Shown here: piece after piece, positions 9,743 to 19,011 of the stretch
Position numbering within the stretch: position 1 is the stretch's first letter
How the letters are laid out: the number at the start of each line of letters is the position of its first letter
Source of the DNA: Halodesulfovibrio marinisediminis DSM 17456
Lineage (GTDB): Bacteria > Desulfobacterota > Desulfovibrionia > Desulfovibrionales > Desulfovibrionaceae
Reading direction: 5' to 3'
DNA: 64,000 nucleotides
Assembly: GCF_900129975.1 (NCBI RefSeq)
Contig: NZ_FSRG01000005.1
Span: forward strand, 496,001 to 560,000
Translations under genes and position numbers: made by a program
Notes under the pieces: generated by a model
What the model was told of the DNA's origin: nothing
Seen by the model: the letters and a program-made list of their open reading frames with translations, nothing else
Database searches by the model: none

Positions 9743-9757
9743 GTCGGCACTCCCGAC
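9743..9757. promoter_or_regulatory. Inverted repeat upstream of coo, candidate regulator site
   Basis: GTCGG-N5-CCGAC lies about 280 bases before cooM. The half-sites resemble CRP/FNR-family CooA sites, but the spacing is one base off the even-length form. On the minus strand a weak -10 (TACAAT, 9739-9734) follows. Binding is inference only. Confidence 0.25.
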
Positions 9758-9781
9758 AATTGAAATCGTGTGATGAAGTAG

Positions 9782-9796
9782 CTGACAGCTCGTCAG
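9782..9796. promoter_or_regulatory. Second inverted repeat upstream of coo
   Basis: CTGAC-N5-GTCAG, the same 15-bp architecture as the repeat at 9743-9757 with a different half-site. Its centre is about 62 bases upstream of the start predicted from TACAAT, a typical activator distance. Tentative. Confidence 0.2.
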
Positions 9797-9799
9797 TTC

Positions 9800-10990
9800 T
9801 TTTGTTTGGTGACTACCTTCGAAGAAGGAAAAGAAAATTGAGCCCATAGGATGCGATTGTGAGAGATTTCATAAACACAAATCTAATTGGCAATATAGTT
9901 CTTTTACACTTCTTTACAACTGAATGAGTAATCAAATAAACAATTTAGTGGCTTTTAAGCTCTTTTTCTGAGCAATTTGGTACGCTTTTAAAAAGAGTGG
10001 TGTAGCACTTGTCTGGTTAACTTGCTGTAATCTATCGTTTTATATGCAAAAGCTCTGATTGCCATGTTGGAGTGCTTTTGTGAAACGATGTTTGTACCCA
10101 TTTACTTAAGGGGGTTTGGTCTCATGGATTAGTGGATTGATGTATTCCCTTGTTTGATCACGCAGTGAGTCTATAGCTTTTTTTGAGTGATCGCACAATA
10201 TTTCTTTTTTGCACGGATTTACGCTGTAAGTAGCTAAAAACAAGGGTTTTATCTTGTTAGTGTCTACTTATGCTTAAGAAGGGGAAATGGAAAAAGCTAA
10301 TAATGTCTGATGGCTGAGGTGAGAAAAAAAGAATGTAAAAAAATTTCTCAGAGCAGCAGTTGTGTATAAAATTTTTTTATTGTGGAATGTGGTACATAGT
10401 AAAAAGAGTTCTATGAGATAAAAATAACTGTAGTACGAAGAAAAAGCGTTTTTCTTTTGAAAATTGCATTGAAAAAGTGATGCAATAAAAAAAATATATG
10501 AATAAAGATGCAAAAAAAAAATGTACAATTTGCCATTAAATTTGTTTGATCTTAAAAATAAAAAGAGAAAGAAGCCTATCTTGGTAAGGTTTGTTTATAG
10601 CGACTGGGTACAAATGATGAAAAGGTTGTAATTGTAAAGTATATGAATTTTGATGCATAGTGATAAATGTCACAATCTTAAGATTGTAATTAATAGCTCT
10701 TGATTTCAGTAGATTGTATTATTCTTGGTTGGTGTGTGTGGTCTGTGTGTGGGATTATCTATTTGAAATGTAAATAAAAAATATAATAAATAACAATTTT
10801 AAGAGTGGTATCCCACTAAAATTGTGGGAAAAAGGTTGCTATTCCAAGATGGTATGTGATACTTTTCACATGAAAGAAAAAATCTACGTTTTCGAACAAA
10901 TATGCAAGGCACACCGCATAATATTTCATATGGTTAACGCCAAATTAATCATATACTCGAAAATGTCACCAATGGATTTATGTAATGTAT
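9800..10990. other. AT-rich gene-poor region upstream of coo
   Basis: About 1.2 kb much richer in A and T than its surroundings. The only frame of note (10274-10528, minus) is built of Phe, Tyr, Ile and Ser runs and has no credible ribosome binding site. A small hairpin (ATCCCAC/GTGGGA) lies near 10810-10830. I see no gene, RNA or mobile element signature. Confidence 0.6.
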
Positions 10991-11014
10991 GAGGCTGGCC
11001 TGTGGGCCGGCAGG

Positions 11015-11050
11015 AAAGCCTGATCATAGATGTGCGTGATCAGGCTTTTT
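11015..11050. terminator. Terminator hairpin downstream of the MCP remnant
   Basis: A 12-bp perfect stem (AAAGCCTGATCA with TGATCAGGCTTT) followed by a T-run on the plus strand. The stop codon of the decayed MCP frame falls inside the right arm. Confidence 0.7.
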
Positions 11051-11726
11051 GTTTGAGAGGTAGTGGGGAGAGCGCTGTCTTGATCAGTGTGCTTAAAGGT
11101 CTCTGTTTGATGTAGATGGTCGTTAAGTCGCGCAGTGTCTTGTTAAGTTTACTGAACTCACTGGGGGTTACTGCCAATACTTTCACTATTTTTTCGGATT
11201 CTTCTGTGGTTGCGCCTGTCTCTGTGGCAACTTCATTAATAGCCGGTACGCTTCCCAGAATGGTTAGCTGCTGGTCAGGTGAATTCTGGAGAATTGTGCG
11301 TTAGCTCTATGTGTTCCCCCATTGATGTGGACAGAGACGTGATGCCTTTAAGCGTGTGGATGAAGCGGCAGTAAGTTTTATGCTTTCTGCAACTGCTTCC
11401 ACTGCAGCGTTTGTGTTGGTGATATTGCCTGTTGTCTGGCTGCGGAAAGCGTCAATGCTTCTGTTCACAGTTGGTGTCGCGTTCATTGTGCGTTCTGCAA
11501 GCCTACGTACTTTGTCAGCGACAATAGTAAAACCTCGTCTCGAATCTCCCGCCCGTGCAGCTTCAATTGCTGTGGTCAGTGCCAGCAGGTCTGTCTGATC
11601 TGCGATTTCGCTTATTCCCCCGATAAGGTTTTGATGTCGGCGGTCTGTACTCAAGCCTCTTGCGTGCTTTCTTTTGGTTCGCTTGAAAGGTTCTGCACTC
11701 TGCATGACTGACGTAGTCTGTTCCAT
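11040..11726 (-). pseudogene. Decayed methyl-accepting chemotaxis protein
   Basis: A remnant of an MCP signalling domain. The minus-strand frame 11726-11307 holds the conserved hairpin tip ([38 protein letters not shown]). After a frame change near 11300 the C-terminal part continues (INEVATETGATTEESEKIV) to a stop at 11040. There is no sensor domain, no transmembrane segment and no credible start. Weak similarity may extend to about 11800 (LYDIDKQLIA). At least one frameshift plus loss of the N-terminal half make it non-functional as a receptor. Confidence 0.75.
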
Positions 11727-11729
11727 CTA

Positions 11730-12250
11730 CTGGGGGGGGCGATGAGTTGTTTGTCTATGTCGTACAGCGGAACGTAATTTATACGGACTATAGGTGTGGT
11801 ACTTGATGGTGTTGTATACTTGTTCCATGTTCACGACAGCCTGCTGTTCACGCGGGCTATGTTGAGGGGGTTTTGCTGTTTTCAAGCAGGGCGGCTGCAG
11901 GTTTGCTTATAAAAAACTCAGGTTATTGTGTGGCCTTAAATAGAGTTGTGAACTGGGTGTTGGTAACTGCAATTCTCTTTTTTTATCTATGATGATGTGC
12001 GGAGTTGTGTAAACGAGCTTTCTTCGAGGCTGGCTGCTGCGGTGTGCATGCTGTATGTGCCATAGAGAGTAGAGGGAGAAGATCGGTACAGATGGGAAAA
12101 AGGGTGAGGTGGTGCGAAGCCGTATTTTTTCAGTCATGTTGTTTGCGTTATTAGTGTGGTGAGGTTGATAGGTCATCTATGTTGCAGGCTGGTTAACGTC
12201 CCGTGAAGGTATTGCTTTCTATGTTAGGCGTTCTTGAAAAAGAAAAAAGG
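11730..12250. other. Intergenic DNA between MCP remnant and first tRNA
   Basis: About 520 bases. The right part may be further degraded receptor sequence on the minus strand. The frame at 11907-12176 (minus) has low-complexity content and no ribosome binding site. Nothing else recognised. Confidence 0.5.
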
Positions 12251-12252
12251 GC

Positions 12253-12285
12253 AAAAAAAAAGATCATACTTTCGTATGATCTTTT
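12253..12285 (-). terminator. Terminator of tRNA-Leu copy 1
   Basis: Stem AAAAGATCATAC/GTATGATCTTTT with a TTTC loop, followed by T-rich sequence on the minus strand, ten bases after the encoded CCA. The same hairpin follows all three tRNA-Leu copies. Confidence 0.9.
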
Positions 12286-12294
12286 GTAAGTGCA

Positions 12295-12380
12295 TGGTGC
12301 CCAGGGGGAGACTCGAACTCCCACGGGCGTGGCCCACTACCCCCTCAAGATAGCGTGTCTACCAATTCCACCACCTGGGC
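12295..12380 (-). tRNA. tRNA-Leu(GAG), copy 1
   Basis: An 86-base class II tRNA with encoded CCA. The acceptor stem begins GCCCAGG and is closed by CCTGGGC plus discriminator A. The anticodon stem CTATC/GGTAG encloses the loop TTGAGGG, giving anticodon GAG, and the long variable arm is present. The T arm reads GGGAGTTCGAGTCTCCC. The gene is identical over all 86 bases to copies at 22959-23044 and 26171-26256. Confidence 0.97.
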
Positions 12381-12449
12381 ACTTATATGAGCTTCGCTAG
12401 TGCGTCGCTCTGAGGTTGCGCTAAGCTGTTCTTCCTCAGCGCGGAAATG

Positions 12450-12478
12450 TGTTTATGTGGATTGAGGGTGTTTGGCAA
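12450..12478 (-). promoter_or_regulatory. Promoter of tRNA-Leu copy 1
   Basis: On the minus strand TTGCCA (12478-12473), a 17-base spacer and TAAACA (12455-12450). The same -35 and 17-base spacing occur at all three tRNA-Leu copies, and the ~85-base leader is also largely conserved. Confidence 0.75.
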
Positions 12479-12565
12479 GCTTTTTTTTTATTTTTTTTAA
12501 GAAAGTATAATCTCGCTCAAAATATCATGGAAGAAATCCCCTTGGATTAGGGTAGAATTATCTGT

Positions 12566-12587
12566 GTTTCGTGTCCTTACACGAAAC
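12566..12587. promoter_or_regulatory. Perfect palindrome before the Met-rich gene
   Basis: GTTTCGTGT-CCTT-ACACGAAAC, a 9-bp perfect inverted repeat ending 40 bases before the start codon. A possible -10 (TAGAAT, 12553-12558) places it at the transcription start. It could be an operator or a leader RNA hairpin. No regulator gene is adjacent. Confidence 0.5.
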
Positions 12588-12627
12588 AGATGGGGAAGAG
12601 ACACACATAACAATCAGGAGATATTTC

Positions 12628-13131
12628 ATGAAGTTGGTGCGAGTTTTGATGGTAGCGATTGCAATTACTTGTATTGCTTCATCATCAGTTTTTGCAATGC
12701 AGCAGGATATGATGATGGCGCAACCGATAATGACAGAAGGCATGGCCATCATGAAGGTGTCGTCGAACTGCTCTATGGAACCAATAAGGATGAAAGCAGG
12801 CCAGATGATGTCTATGAAGATGGACAATTGTTTAAAAATGAAAGGTCTTTGTATGCCGATGATGGTTATGCAAGGCTGTATGATGAAGATGCCGATGATC
12901 ATGGAAGACGGTAAGCTGATGCCGATGGTAAGAACCATCTCTGATCAATACGTAGTAGACGGTATGTTGATGGAATGTTTGATGATGCCGGTTGTATTGG
13001 ATAATTGCATGATAGCTATGGTGCCTGTGATGATGAAAAATGGCCTGTTGTATCCTATGATGATGAAAAAAGGCATGCTGACGCCGATGAGGAAACCGAT
13101 AATGATGAATAATAGGTGCTCAAAGAGATAG
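12628..13131 (+). CDS. Secreted methionine-rich protein
   Basis: A 167-residue protein with a clear signal peptide (MKLVRVLMVAIAI ... SSSVFA) and a mature part of about 144 residues containing 40 methionines (about 28%) and 7 cysteines. Met occurs in MxM, MMM and PMM(V/M)M patterns and Cys mostly in short NC or GC contexts. AGGAG at 12616-12620 fixes the start at 12628; the frame upstream to 12571 has no signal. I recognise no family. The composition fits soft-metal (Cu(I)/Ag(I)) binding or a methionine sink for oxidants in the periplasm; both are inference. It is a single-gene unit between a palindrome and its own terminator, next to tRNA-Leu copy 1. No msrP-type reductase or copper pump is nearby. 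Confidence 0.85.
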   Translation: MKLVRVLMVAIAITCIASSSVFAMQQDMMMAQPIMTEGMAIMKVSSNCSMEPIRMKAGQMMSMKMDNCLKMKGLCMPMMVMQGCMMKMPMIMEDGKLMPMVRTISDQYVVDGMLMECLMMPVVLDNCMIAMVPVMMKNGLLYPMMMKKGMLTPMRKPIMMNNRCSKR

Positions 13132-13159
13132 GCTTTAGTTCCACACTTTTTTTGCTTTG

Positions 13160-13188
13160 AACACCCTGCTGTGGCGGGGTGTTTTTTC
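13160..13188 (+). terminator. Terminator of the Met-rich gene
   Basis: Hairpin AACACCCTGC/GCGGGGTGTT with a 4-base loop followed by a run of T, about 30 bases after the stop. Confidence 0.85.
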
Positions 13189-13189
13189 T

Positions 13190-13464
13190 TTGGGATTGAG
13201 TAGAGTCTAAATGTTCTTGAGGGACTTAGTATTGAATTGGGATGGGGGAGAGTAGCCGTTTGGATAAATGATCGGCAACTAGTTTAGGGACAGTATGAAG
13301 TTGCTTAGTTGGAAAACATCCGGTCAGTTGCCCACTATATTAGCTTTGACAAAAAATAAATTAAGTAGAGCAACTGGAAAGGTAGTATGAAAATTACTGG
13401 GGTTATCTAACTTGCTGCACACAAAAGTACGCCTGAGGTGCTTCAGCGAAATATCTTACGGGGT
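13190..13464. other. Intergenic upstream of glpD
   Basis: No gene seen. A short imperfect repeat (CTGA...TCAG) lies at 13433-13448. I could not place a convincing promoter. Confidence 0.4.
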
Positions 13465-13493
13465 GTTTCTACCGTCGCCCGTTAGGTAGAAAC
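13465..13493 (+). promoter_or_regulatory. Leader hairpin upstream of glpD
   Basis: GTTTCTACC and GGTAGAAAC form a 9-bp stem with an 11-base loop, ending 10 bases before the glpD ribosome binding site. It could be an operator or a leader structure; no function is proven. Confidence 0.4.
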
Positions 13494-13513
13494 AAAATTA
13501 CTAGGAGATGCAT

Positions 13514-15097
13514 GTGCAACGTTCAGAATCATTAGAAAGAATTGAAAGTCAGGATATATGGGATATTCTTATTGTCGGGGGTGGTGCAACCGGTCTTGGT
13601 ACTGGTGTTGATGCAGCGTCACGAGGATATTCAACAGTTTTACTTGAGGCGGCGGACTTTTGTCAGGCCACCTCCAGCCGCAGTACTAAATTGGCGCACG
13701 GCGGCGTAAGGTATCTTGAGCAGATGAACTTCTCGTTAGTATATGATGCTCTGCATGAACGTGGACGGATGCGTCGCAATGCACCGCACCTTGTGGATGA
13801 CCGGTCTCTCATTGTTCCGACATACAGCAGGTGGGAAACATTCTATTATGGAATTGGACTTGTTCTGTATGACCTTCTTTCAGGTCCGTTCAGTTTTGGA
13901 CGTTCCTACCCGATGGTGCGTAACAGCGCCTTTCAACATGTGCCGGGGTTGAACCCTGTGGGCGTAAGGGCAGGTGTCCGGTACCATGATGGACAGTTTG
14001 ACGACTCTCGTTATGCAATGACGCTTGCATTGACTATGCATGAGCTGGGCGGTTGTCCTGCAAACCATATGCAGGTTATATCACTTGTAAAAGAAAACGG
14101 TAAGGTTCGTGGTGTCGTTGCTGCCGATAAACTTACTGGCAAAGAATATACAATCCGTGCCCGTTCCGTTGTAAACGCAACGGGAATCTTTACAGATATA
14201 TTACGACAGATGGATAGTCCGGCTGTAAAACCGATTTTGCAACCAAGTCAGGGTATCCATTTGATGCTCGATAAATCTTTCTGTCCGGGTGAAACTGGTA
14301 TCCTTATTCCTAAAACAGATGATGGTCGCGTTGTATTTATTCTGCCGTGGCACGATAAGCTGATTGTCGGCACTACGGATACTGAGGTTTCCGGCCCTGA
14401 GATGGAGCCAAAAGCTACATCTGAAGAAGTAGACTTCCTTCTTGAACATGTAGGCCGGTACCTTGCTCGCAAGCCGCAGCGTAAAGATGTGCGAAGTGTG
14501 TTCAACGGTATACGCCCGTTGATCAAAGAAGGCGGTGCGGATGGAACGTCTGCTTTGTCCCGTGATCATCACCTTACGGTGTCTGATTCTGAACTGGTGA
14601 CAATTGCAGGTGGTAAATGGACAACATACCGAAAAATGTCTGAAGATGTCGTCGATGTTTGTGCAAAAACTGCGCATCTTCCTGAAGTGAAATGTCGTAC
14701 AAGCAATATGCCGTTGCATGGTTGGACACGCGACTTTGAAAAAGACGATCCATTCCGTGTTTACGGGAGTGATGTGCAGTACTTATATGATATGATGGAT
14801 GAAGATGAGACTCTTGTGGAATTCCTGCATCCTCGTCTTCCATACCGTAAGGTGGAAGTTATATGGGCTGTGCGTTCAGAAATGGCTCAGACTCTGTATG
14901 GCGTGCTTGCGTTGCGCACGCGTGCGCTTCTCCTTGATGCCGCGGCAACGATGGAGGCTGCACCGGAAGTAGCACGACTTATGGCAGCTGAACTTGGGCT
15001 TACTGGAGATGAGGCTGAAAAATGGGTTGATACAGAGCTTGCTGAGTTTGATAAGATTGCATCACAATATGTTGTAGGCAGTTGTTGTGAGCTTTAA
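13514..15097 (+). CDS. glpD: FAD-dependent glycerol-3-phosphate dehydrogenase
   Basis: A 527-residue GlpD/GlpA-type flavoenzyme that oxidises glycerol-3-phosphate to dihydroxyacetone phosphate and passes electrons to menaquinone at the membrane. The FAD-binding motif DILIVGGGATGLGTG is at residues 17-31, followed by SSRSTKLAHGGVRYLE and the C-terminal GlpD cap. The GTG at 13514, six bases after AGGAG, is a better start than the ATG at 13508, which touches the ribosome binding site. No glpK or glpF is nearby. Confidence 0.9.
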   Translation: MQRSESLERIESQDIWDILIVGGGATGLGTGVDAASRGYSTVLLEAADFCQATSSRSTKLAHGGVRYLEQMNFSLVYDALHERGRMRRNAPHLVDDRSLIVPTYSRWETFYYGIGLVLYDLLSGPFSFGRSYPMVRNSAFQHVPGLNPVGVRAGVRYHDGQFDDSRYAMTLALTMHELGGCPANHMQVISLVKENGKVRGVVAADKLTGKEYTIRARSVVNATGIFTDILRQMDSPAVKPILQPSQGIHLMLDKSFCPGETGILIPKTDDGRVVFILPWHDKLIVGTTDTEVSGPEMEPKATSEEVDFLLEHVGRYLARKPQRKDVRSVFNGIRPLIKEGGADGTSALSRDHHLTVSDSELVTIAGGKWTTYRKMSEDVVDVCAKTAHLPEVKCRTSNMPLHGWTRDFEKDDPFRVYGSDVQYLYDMMDEDETLVEFLHPRLPYRKVEVIWAVRSEMAQTLYGVLALRTRALLLDAAATMEAAPEVARLMAAELGLTGDEAEKWVDTELAEFDKIASQYVVGSCCEL

Positions 15098-15110
15098 ATA
15101 ATAACGGATG

Positions 15111-15145
15111 AAGCCCCGCTTCTACTTGTAAGCGGGGCTTTTTTT
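15111..15145 (+). terminator. glpD terminator
   Basis: Perfect 11-bp stem AAGCCCCGCTT/AAGCGGGGCTT followed by a T-run, 13 bases after the glpD stop. Confidence 0.92.
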
Positions 15146-15217
15146 ATGGGGTCGTAATCAACAAATTATCGTTGGCTACAGAGATAGGCAGAGTTCCTAC
15201 AATGATAATACGATAGG

Positions 15218-17167
15218 TTAGTTGTCGATGGTTTTGAGTAATGAGTCGTTGTTTAATTTGTTTTTATAAACCCATGCAGCATTCTGGTAGTACGATATGG
15301 CTTTTTGCACGAGCGGGTCTTTGATAGAGCCTTTCACGCTGCTGATAGCTGTTTCATCTTTAATGGTCTGAACCTCAATGCTTTTTTTAGGTCCCAGAAT
15401 CGCCATGCGCTTTCCATCAAATAATCCGAGGAATTGGTAGTTTCCAATAAAAGCTCGGCCTTCGTCCGGGGCCATTCGGGCAATGTCTTTGCCATAGAAG
15501 AAAGAAGGGTATGACCAGTTGAGCAGGCCGAGGATTGTTGGTGCAACATCAATCTGGCTTGCAAGCGTATCTACCAGCTTAGGTTCAATAATTTTAGGTG
15601 CGTATATCCACATCGGGATTCTGTAGCGTCGAACGGGCAGGTTTTCGCGGCCTGCACTGCTTGCCTGATGATCCGCAACAAAGATGAAAATAGTGTTGTC
15701 GAACCATGTTTTTTTCTGCGCTTTTTTCAGGAAGTCGCCAATAGCCCAGTCGCTGTATTGAACAGCTCCTGATCTTCCGTAACCTGAAGGGATAGATACA
15801 CGGTTGTCCGGATAAGTGTATGGACGGTGGTTTGATGTGGTCATTACATGAAGGAAGAAAGGCGTGTTCGCACTTACAGATTTGTCAGCAGTTTTGATTA
15901 CCTGATCGTACAAGTATTCATCAGCCATGCCCCAAGCATTTTCGAAGCCGATTTCTTCTTTTGGTACAGAGGACTGGTCTACGATTGTGTAGCCGTTTCC
16001 GGAGAAGAACTCGTTCATATTATCAAAATATCCCCGACCACCATATATATAGTAGCTGTCGTATCCTTTGGATTTAAAAATACGTCCAAGCGAAAGGTAG
16101 CCTTTCTCGTTACCGATACGTTTCACAATGGAACGTCCCGGTGTCGGTGGAATGGAAAGTGCCAAAGCCTCTAGTCCACGGGTAGTACGAGTTCCAGTAG
16201 CGTAGAGTTGGGTGTAGAACTGCGCTTTTGAAACTAGAGCATTCAGGTTTGGAGTAATGTCTTCTTTCATTCCGTAGCGGGAAAGGTAGTTAGGAGTTAG
16301 GCTTTCAATCGTAACGAGAATCACGTTGTATTGTTTTTCTTTTTCAGCGTCTTTGATTGATCTGAATATGCTATGCTTGTTTTCTGATACAAAGTGGTTT
16401 GTGGTGTTAGAGAGATCGTTTCGAATTAAGCTGGTAGAAGTTTCTTCATCTATAGACGGGTAGAACTGATAGAAGTCCAGTTCGTTGTTTTTAAATGCAG
16501 AAACGAACTGATAAGGGCCGTTTGCTGCCAGTTCCTTTTGGTAGGTGTTGTCAGAAAAATCACGTAATCCACTGGTCAGGAACAGACCGCCTGTAGTTGC
16601 AATAAGTATGACTCCGGCAAAAGGAATCAAGTTGGATATAAATGAGTTGCGAGCTTCGAGCGCACTGTTGATTAAAGAACGGAAGTAATACGTCAGTGCG
16701 CCGGAGATAACAGCAAGTGCAGGAATGATGATAAAAACAGGATATGATTCAATGATGTTGTCGACAACTTCTTTGCGGTAAATAAGGTAGTCAACTGAGA
16801 TGAAGTTGAAGCGTACACTGAATTCATCCCAGAAGAAAAACTCTGCTGTAGCTCCAAAAATCATAATAAAGATCGTGAGAAAGAATGCCCCGTACATAAC
16901 GTATTTATTAGGCTTGGAGTGCCAAATGAGTTTGGGCGCAAAGGTGATGTACAAGCAGGGAAGAATTGTAGCGAATGAGAAGAAGCAAAGATCGAAAAGA
17001 AATCCGACAGAGAATATCTTAATGATTTCTAAAATAGATGGGGCTGCCTCATTCCAAGAATAAATGAGTAATCCCAGTCGCACCAGCGTCCAAAGGGATA
17101 TTGAAATAATAAAGGCTAACAAAACGGCGCGATATCTGTGAGAGCCCGTTGTTGGTTGTGTGTCCAT
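15218..17167 (-). CDS. LTA synthase-like membrane phosphotransferase
   Basis: A 649-residue protein with about five membrane segments in the first 210 residues and a C-terminal sulfatase-fold domain of the LTA synthase / phosphoglycerol transferase type. The likely catalytic Thr lies in ATGTRTTRG near residue 325. Metal ligands are seen in VTIESL (near 286) and VADHQ (near 496). In Gram-negatives such enzymes modify periplasmic glucans or surface glycans with phosphoglycerol or phosphoethanolamine; the substrate here is unknown. AAGGA eight bases upstream supports the start. Confidence 0.85.
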   Translation of the reverse strand: MDTQPTTGSHRYRAVLLAFIISISLWTLVRLGLLIYSWNEAAPSILEIIKIFSVGFLFDLCFFSFATILPCLYITFAPKLIWHSKPNKYVMYGAFFLTIFIMIFGATAEFFFWDEFSVRFNFISVDYLIYRKEVVDNIIESYPVFIIIPALAVISGALTYYFRSLINSALEARNSFISNLIPFAGVILIATTGGLFLTSGLRDFSDNTYQKELAANGPYQFVSAFKNNELDFYQFYPSIDEETSTSLIRNDLSNTTNHFVSENKHSIFRSIKDAEKEKQYNVILVTIESLTPNYLSRYGMKEDITPNLNALVSKAQFYTQLYATGTRTTRGLEALALSIPPTPGRSIVKRIGNEKGYLSLGRIFKSKGYDSYYIYGGRGYFDNMNEFFSGNGYTIVDQSSVPKEEIGFENAWGMADEYLYDQVIKTADKSVSANTPFFLHVMTTSNHRPYTYPDNRVSIPSGYGRSGAVQYSDWAIGDFLKKAQKKTWFDNTIFIFVADHQASSAGRENLPVRRYRIPMWIYAPKIIEPKLVDTLASQIDVAPTILGLLNWSYPSFFYGKDIARMAPDEGRAFIGNYQFLGLFDGKRMAILGPKKSIEVQTIKDETAISSVKGSIKDPLVQKAISYYQNAAWVYKNKLNNDSLLKTIDN

Positions 17168-17352
17168 CTGATTTTTCCTTATAAAATAAGCTCTAACAGT
17201 TTGATGTAGTTACATGCATATTCATTATGCATTTATCTGGTCATGTTAGTATAACAAGGAAAAGGTCAACGCGAGGTTAAGGAGTTTAGCTGGGGGAAGG
17301 TGTATTGTGTTTAGGGGTTTTATGCAGATAACACGCTAAGTATCTGATGTAA

Positions 17353-17390
17353 AAAAAAGAGTTCACTAAATAATTAGTGAACTCTTTTTT
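17353..17390. terminator. Bidirectional terminator after the first SulP gene
   Basis: A 17-bp perfect stem including A- and T-runs around GAGTTCACTAA and its complement, 17 bases after the SulP stop on the minus strand. Confidence 0.9.
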
Positions 17391-17406
17391 AATCTAATGG
17401 GAATAC

Positions 17407-19011
17407 CTACGCGGCTTCCGGCGCAATAGATTTCTGGTGTTCATGGTATCGGTCTATTGCTACGAAGTAGTCCGGATCTTCAAGAACGTTTACGATACAT
17501 ATTTCTTCAGCTTTTTCGATCAAGCGGACACAGTCTTTGCTCAAGTGCCAGAAGTATACAGTCTTGCCTGCACGTTGATATTGGGCTGCGAGCTTGTTGA
17601 TGATTTCGATGGCGGATTGGTCCATAATTCGTGATTCTTCAAAGTCGATGACAACTTCCTGTGGATCATTTTTGACGTCAAACTTGCTCATAAAGAGTGT
17701 TGTGGAACCGAAGAATAGCGGACCGTAAATTTGGTAGTGCTTGATGCCGCGCTCATCTACGAACTTACGTGCACGGATTCGCAGAGCGTTTTCCCATGCA
17801 AAGATAAGTGCTGAAATTATAACGCCGCAAAGCACTGCAATGGCGAGGTCGTATTTCACTGTAAGAAAGGTAACAGTGATAATTACTATCACGTCCCATT
17901 TTGGTACCTTGTTCATGATTTTAAAGGTACTCCATGCAAAGGTTTTGATTACAACAATAAACATAACCCCTACGAGTGCAGCAATCGGTACAATTTCAAT
18001 GTACTGGGAAGTGAAGAGAATAAAGAAAAGTAGTGCGCATGCGGCGGTGATGCCGGAAAGACGTCCGCGACCGCCGGAGGTGATATTAATGATGCTTTGA
18101 CCGATCATAGCACAGCCGCCCATGCCGCCAAACAATCCGTTAGTGATGTTGGCGATGCCCTGCGCGACACATTCTTTGTTACCGCGACCATGGGTGTTGG
18201 TCAGTTCGTCAATAAGGTTCAGAGTCATGAGTGATTCAATAAGACCGATTGCTGCAAGAATGCATGCGTACGGTGCAATGAACATGAAAGTTTCTAGTGT
18301 AAGTGGAACTTGAGGGATTGCAAATGTTGGCAGTCCAGCTTTGATGCCAGTACCACCGTTTGATTGGATGAAAGAAAGTACTGTCTGGGTATCAATGTCA
18401 GCAAAGATAACTAACATAGATACGGAAAGAATAGCGATAAGTGCACCCGGTGCTTTGGGGCAGATACGAGGTACAGTAAGGAGAATAGCCATAGTGAGGG
18501 CAACAAGTCCGCACATGGTGAGCATGGCATCCCCTTGCAGAAGGTCGCCACCTACTTTGAACATTTTGAGCTGGGATAAGAAAATTACGATGGCGAGGCC
18601 GTTTACAAAGCCCATCATAACTGAACGCGGTACCATGCGGATGAGTTTGCCGAGTCTAAATGCTCCGGCAAGAGTCTGAAGAACACCAACGAGCAGAAGT
18701 GTGAAGAAAAGATACTGCAAGCCTGCATTTGAACCAGGTGTTCCAAGGGCGTTACCTTCTGCCACAAGGTGAACCATAACAACAGCCATTGCACCAGTCG
18801 CACCTGAGATCATTCCCGGTCTACCACCGAGGATAGAGGTGATAAGGCACATCATGAAGGCACCGTATAAACCGATAATTGGTGACACGCCTGCTACAAA
18901 AGAAAAAGCAACAGCTTCCGGAACCAGCGCTAACGCAACGGTGAGTCCGGAAAAGATATCTGCCTGAATGCTTCCTTGAGAGCTTGGTACCATAGAGTGG
19001 TTAGCGTCCAT
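17407..19011 (-). CDS. SulP family anion permease with STAS domain
   Basis: A 534-residue SulP carrier. The N-terminal ADIFSGLTVALALVPEAVAFSF, written here in two parts as ADIFSGLTVALAL and VPEAVAFSF, is the Sulfate_transp start. About 10-12 membrane segments follow, then a cytoplasmic STAS domain from about residue 430. Family members move sulfate, bicarbonate or other anions; sulfate is attractive for a sulfate reducer, but the sequence does not decide. The ATG at 19011 follows AAGGAAG; a TTG three bases earlier is less likely. The gene is monocistronic. Confidence 0.9.
   Translation of the reverse strand: MDANHSMVPSSQGSIQADIFSGLTVALALVPEAVAFSFVAGVSPIIGLYGAFMMCLITSILGGRPGMISGATGAMAVVMVHLVAEGNALGTPGSNAGLQYLFFTLLLVGVLQTLAGAFRLGKLIRMVPRSVMMGFVNGLAIVIFLSQLKMFKVGGDLLQGDAMLTMCGLVALTMAILLTVPRICPKAPGALIAILSVSMLVIFADIDTQTVLSFIQSNGGTGIKAGLPTFAIPQVPLTLETFMFIAPYACILAAIGLIESLMTLNLIDELTNTHGRGNKECVAQGIANITNGLFGGMGGCAMIGQSIINITSGGRGRLSGITAACALLFFILFTSQYIEIVPIAALVGVMFIVVIKTFAWSTFKIMNKVPKWDVIVIITVTFLTVKYDLAIAVLCGVIISALIFAWENALRIRARKFVDERGIKHYQIYGPLFFGSTTLFMSKFDVKNDPQEVVIDFEESRIMDQSAIEIINKLAAQYQRAGKTVYFWHLSKDCVRLIEKAEEICIVNVLEDPDYFVAIDRYHEHQKSIAPEAA

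Noticed and set aside
10274-10528. 84-codon minus-strand frame in the AT-rich region
   Set aside because: Homopolymer-driven composition (Phe, Tyr, Ser, Ile), no ribosome binding site, no family character.
11116-11304. Plus-strand frame opposite the MCP remnant
   Set aside because: It is the antisense shadow of the MCP C-terminal coding sequence.
12571-12627. Upstream extension of the Met-rich gene to 12571
   Set aside because: It lies in the palindrome and lacks a ribosome binding site, while 12628 has AGGAG and starts a clear signal peptide.
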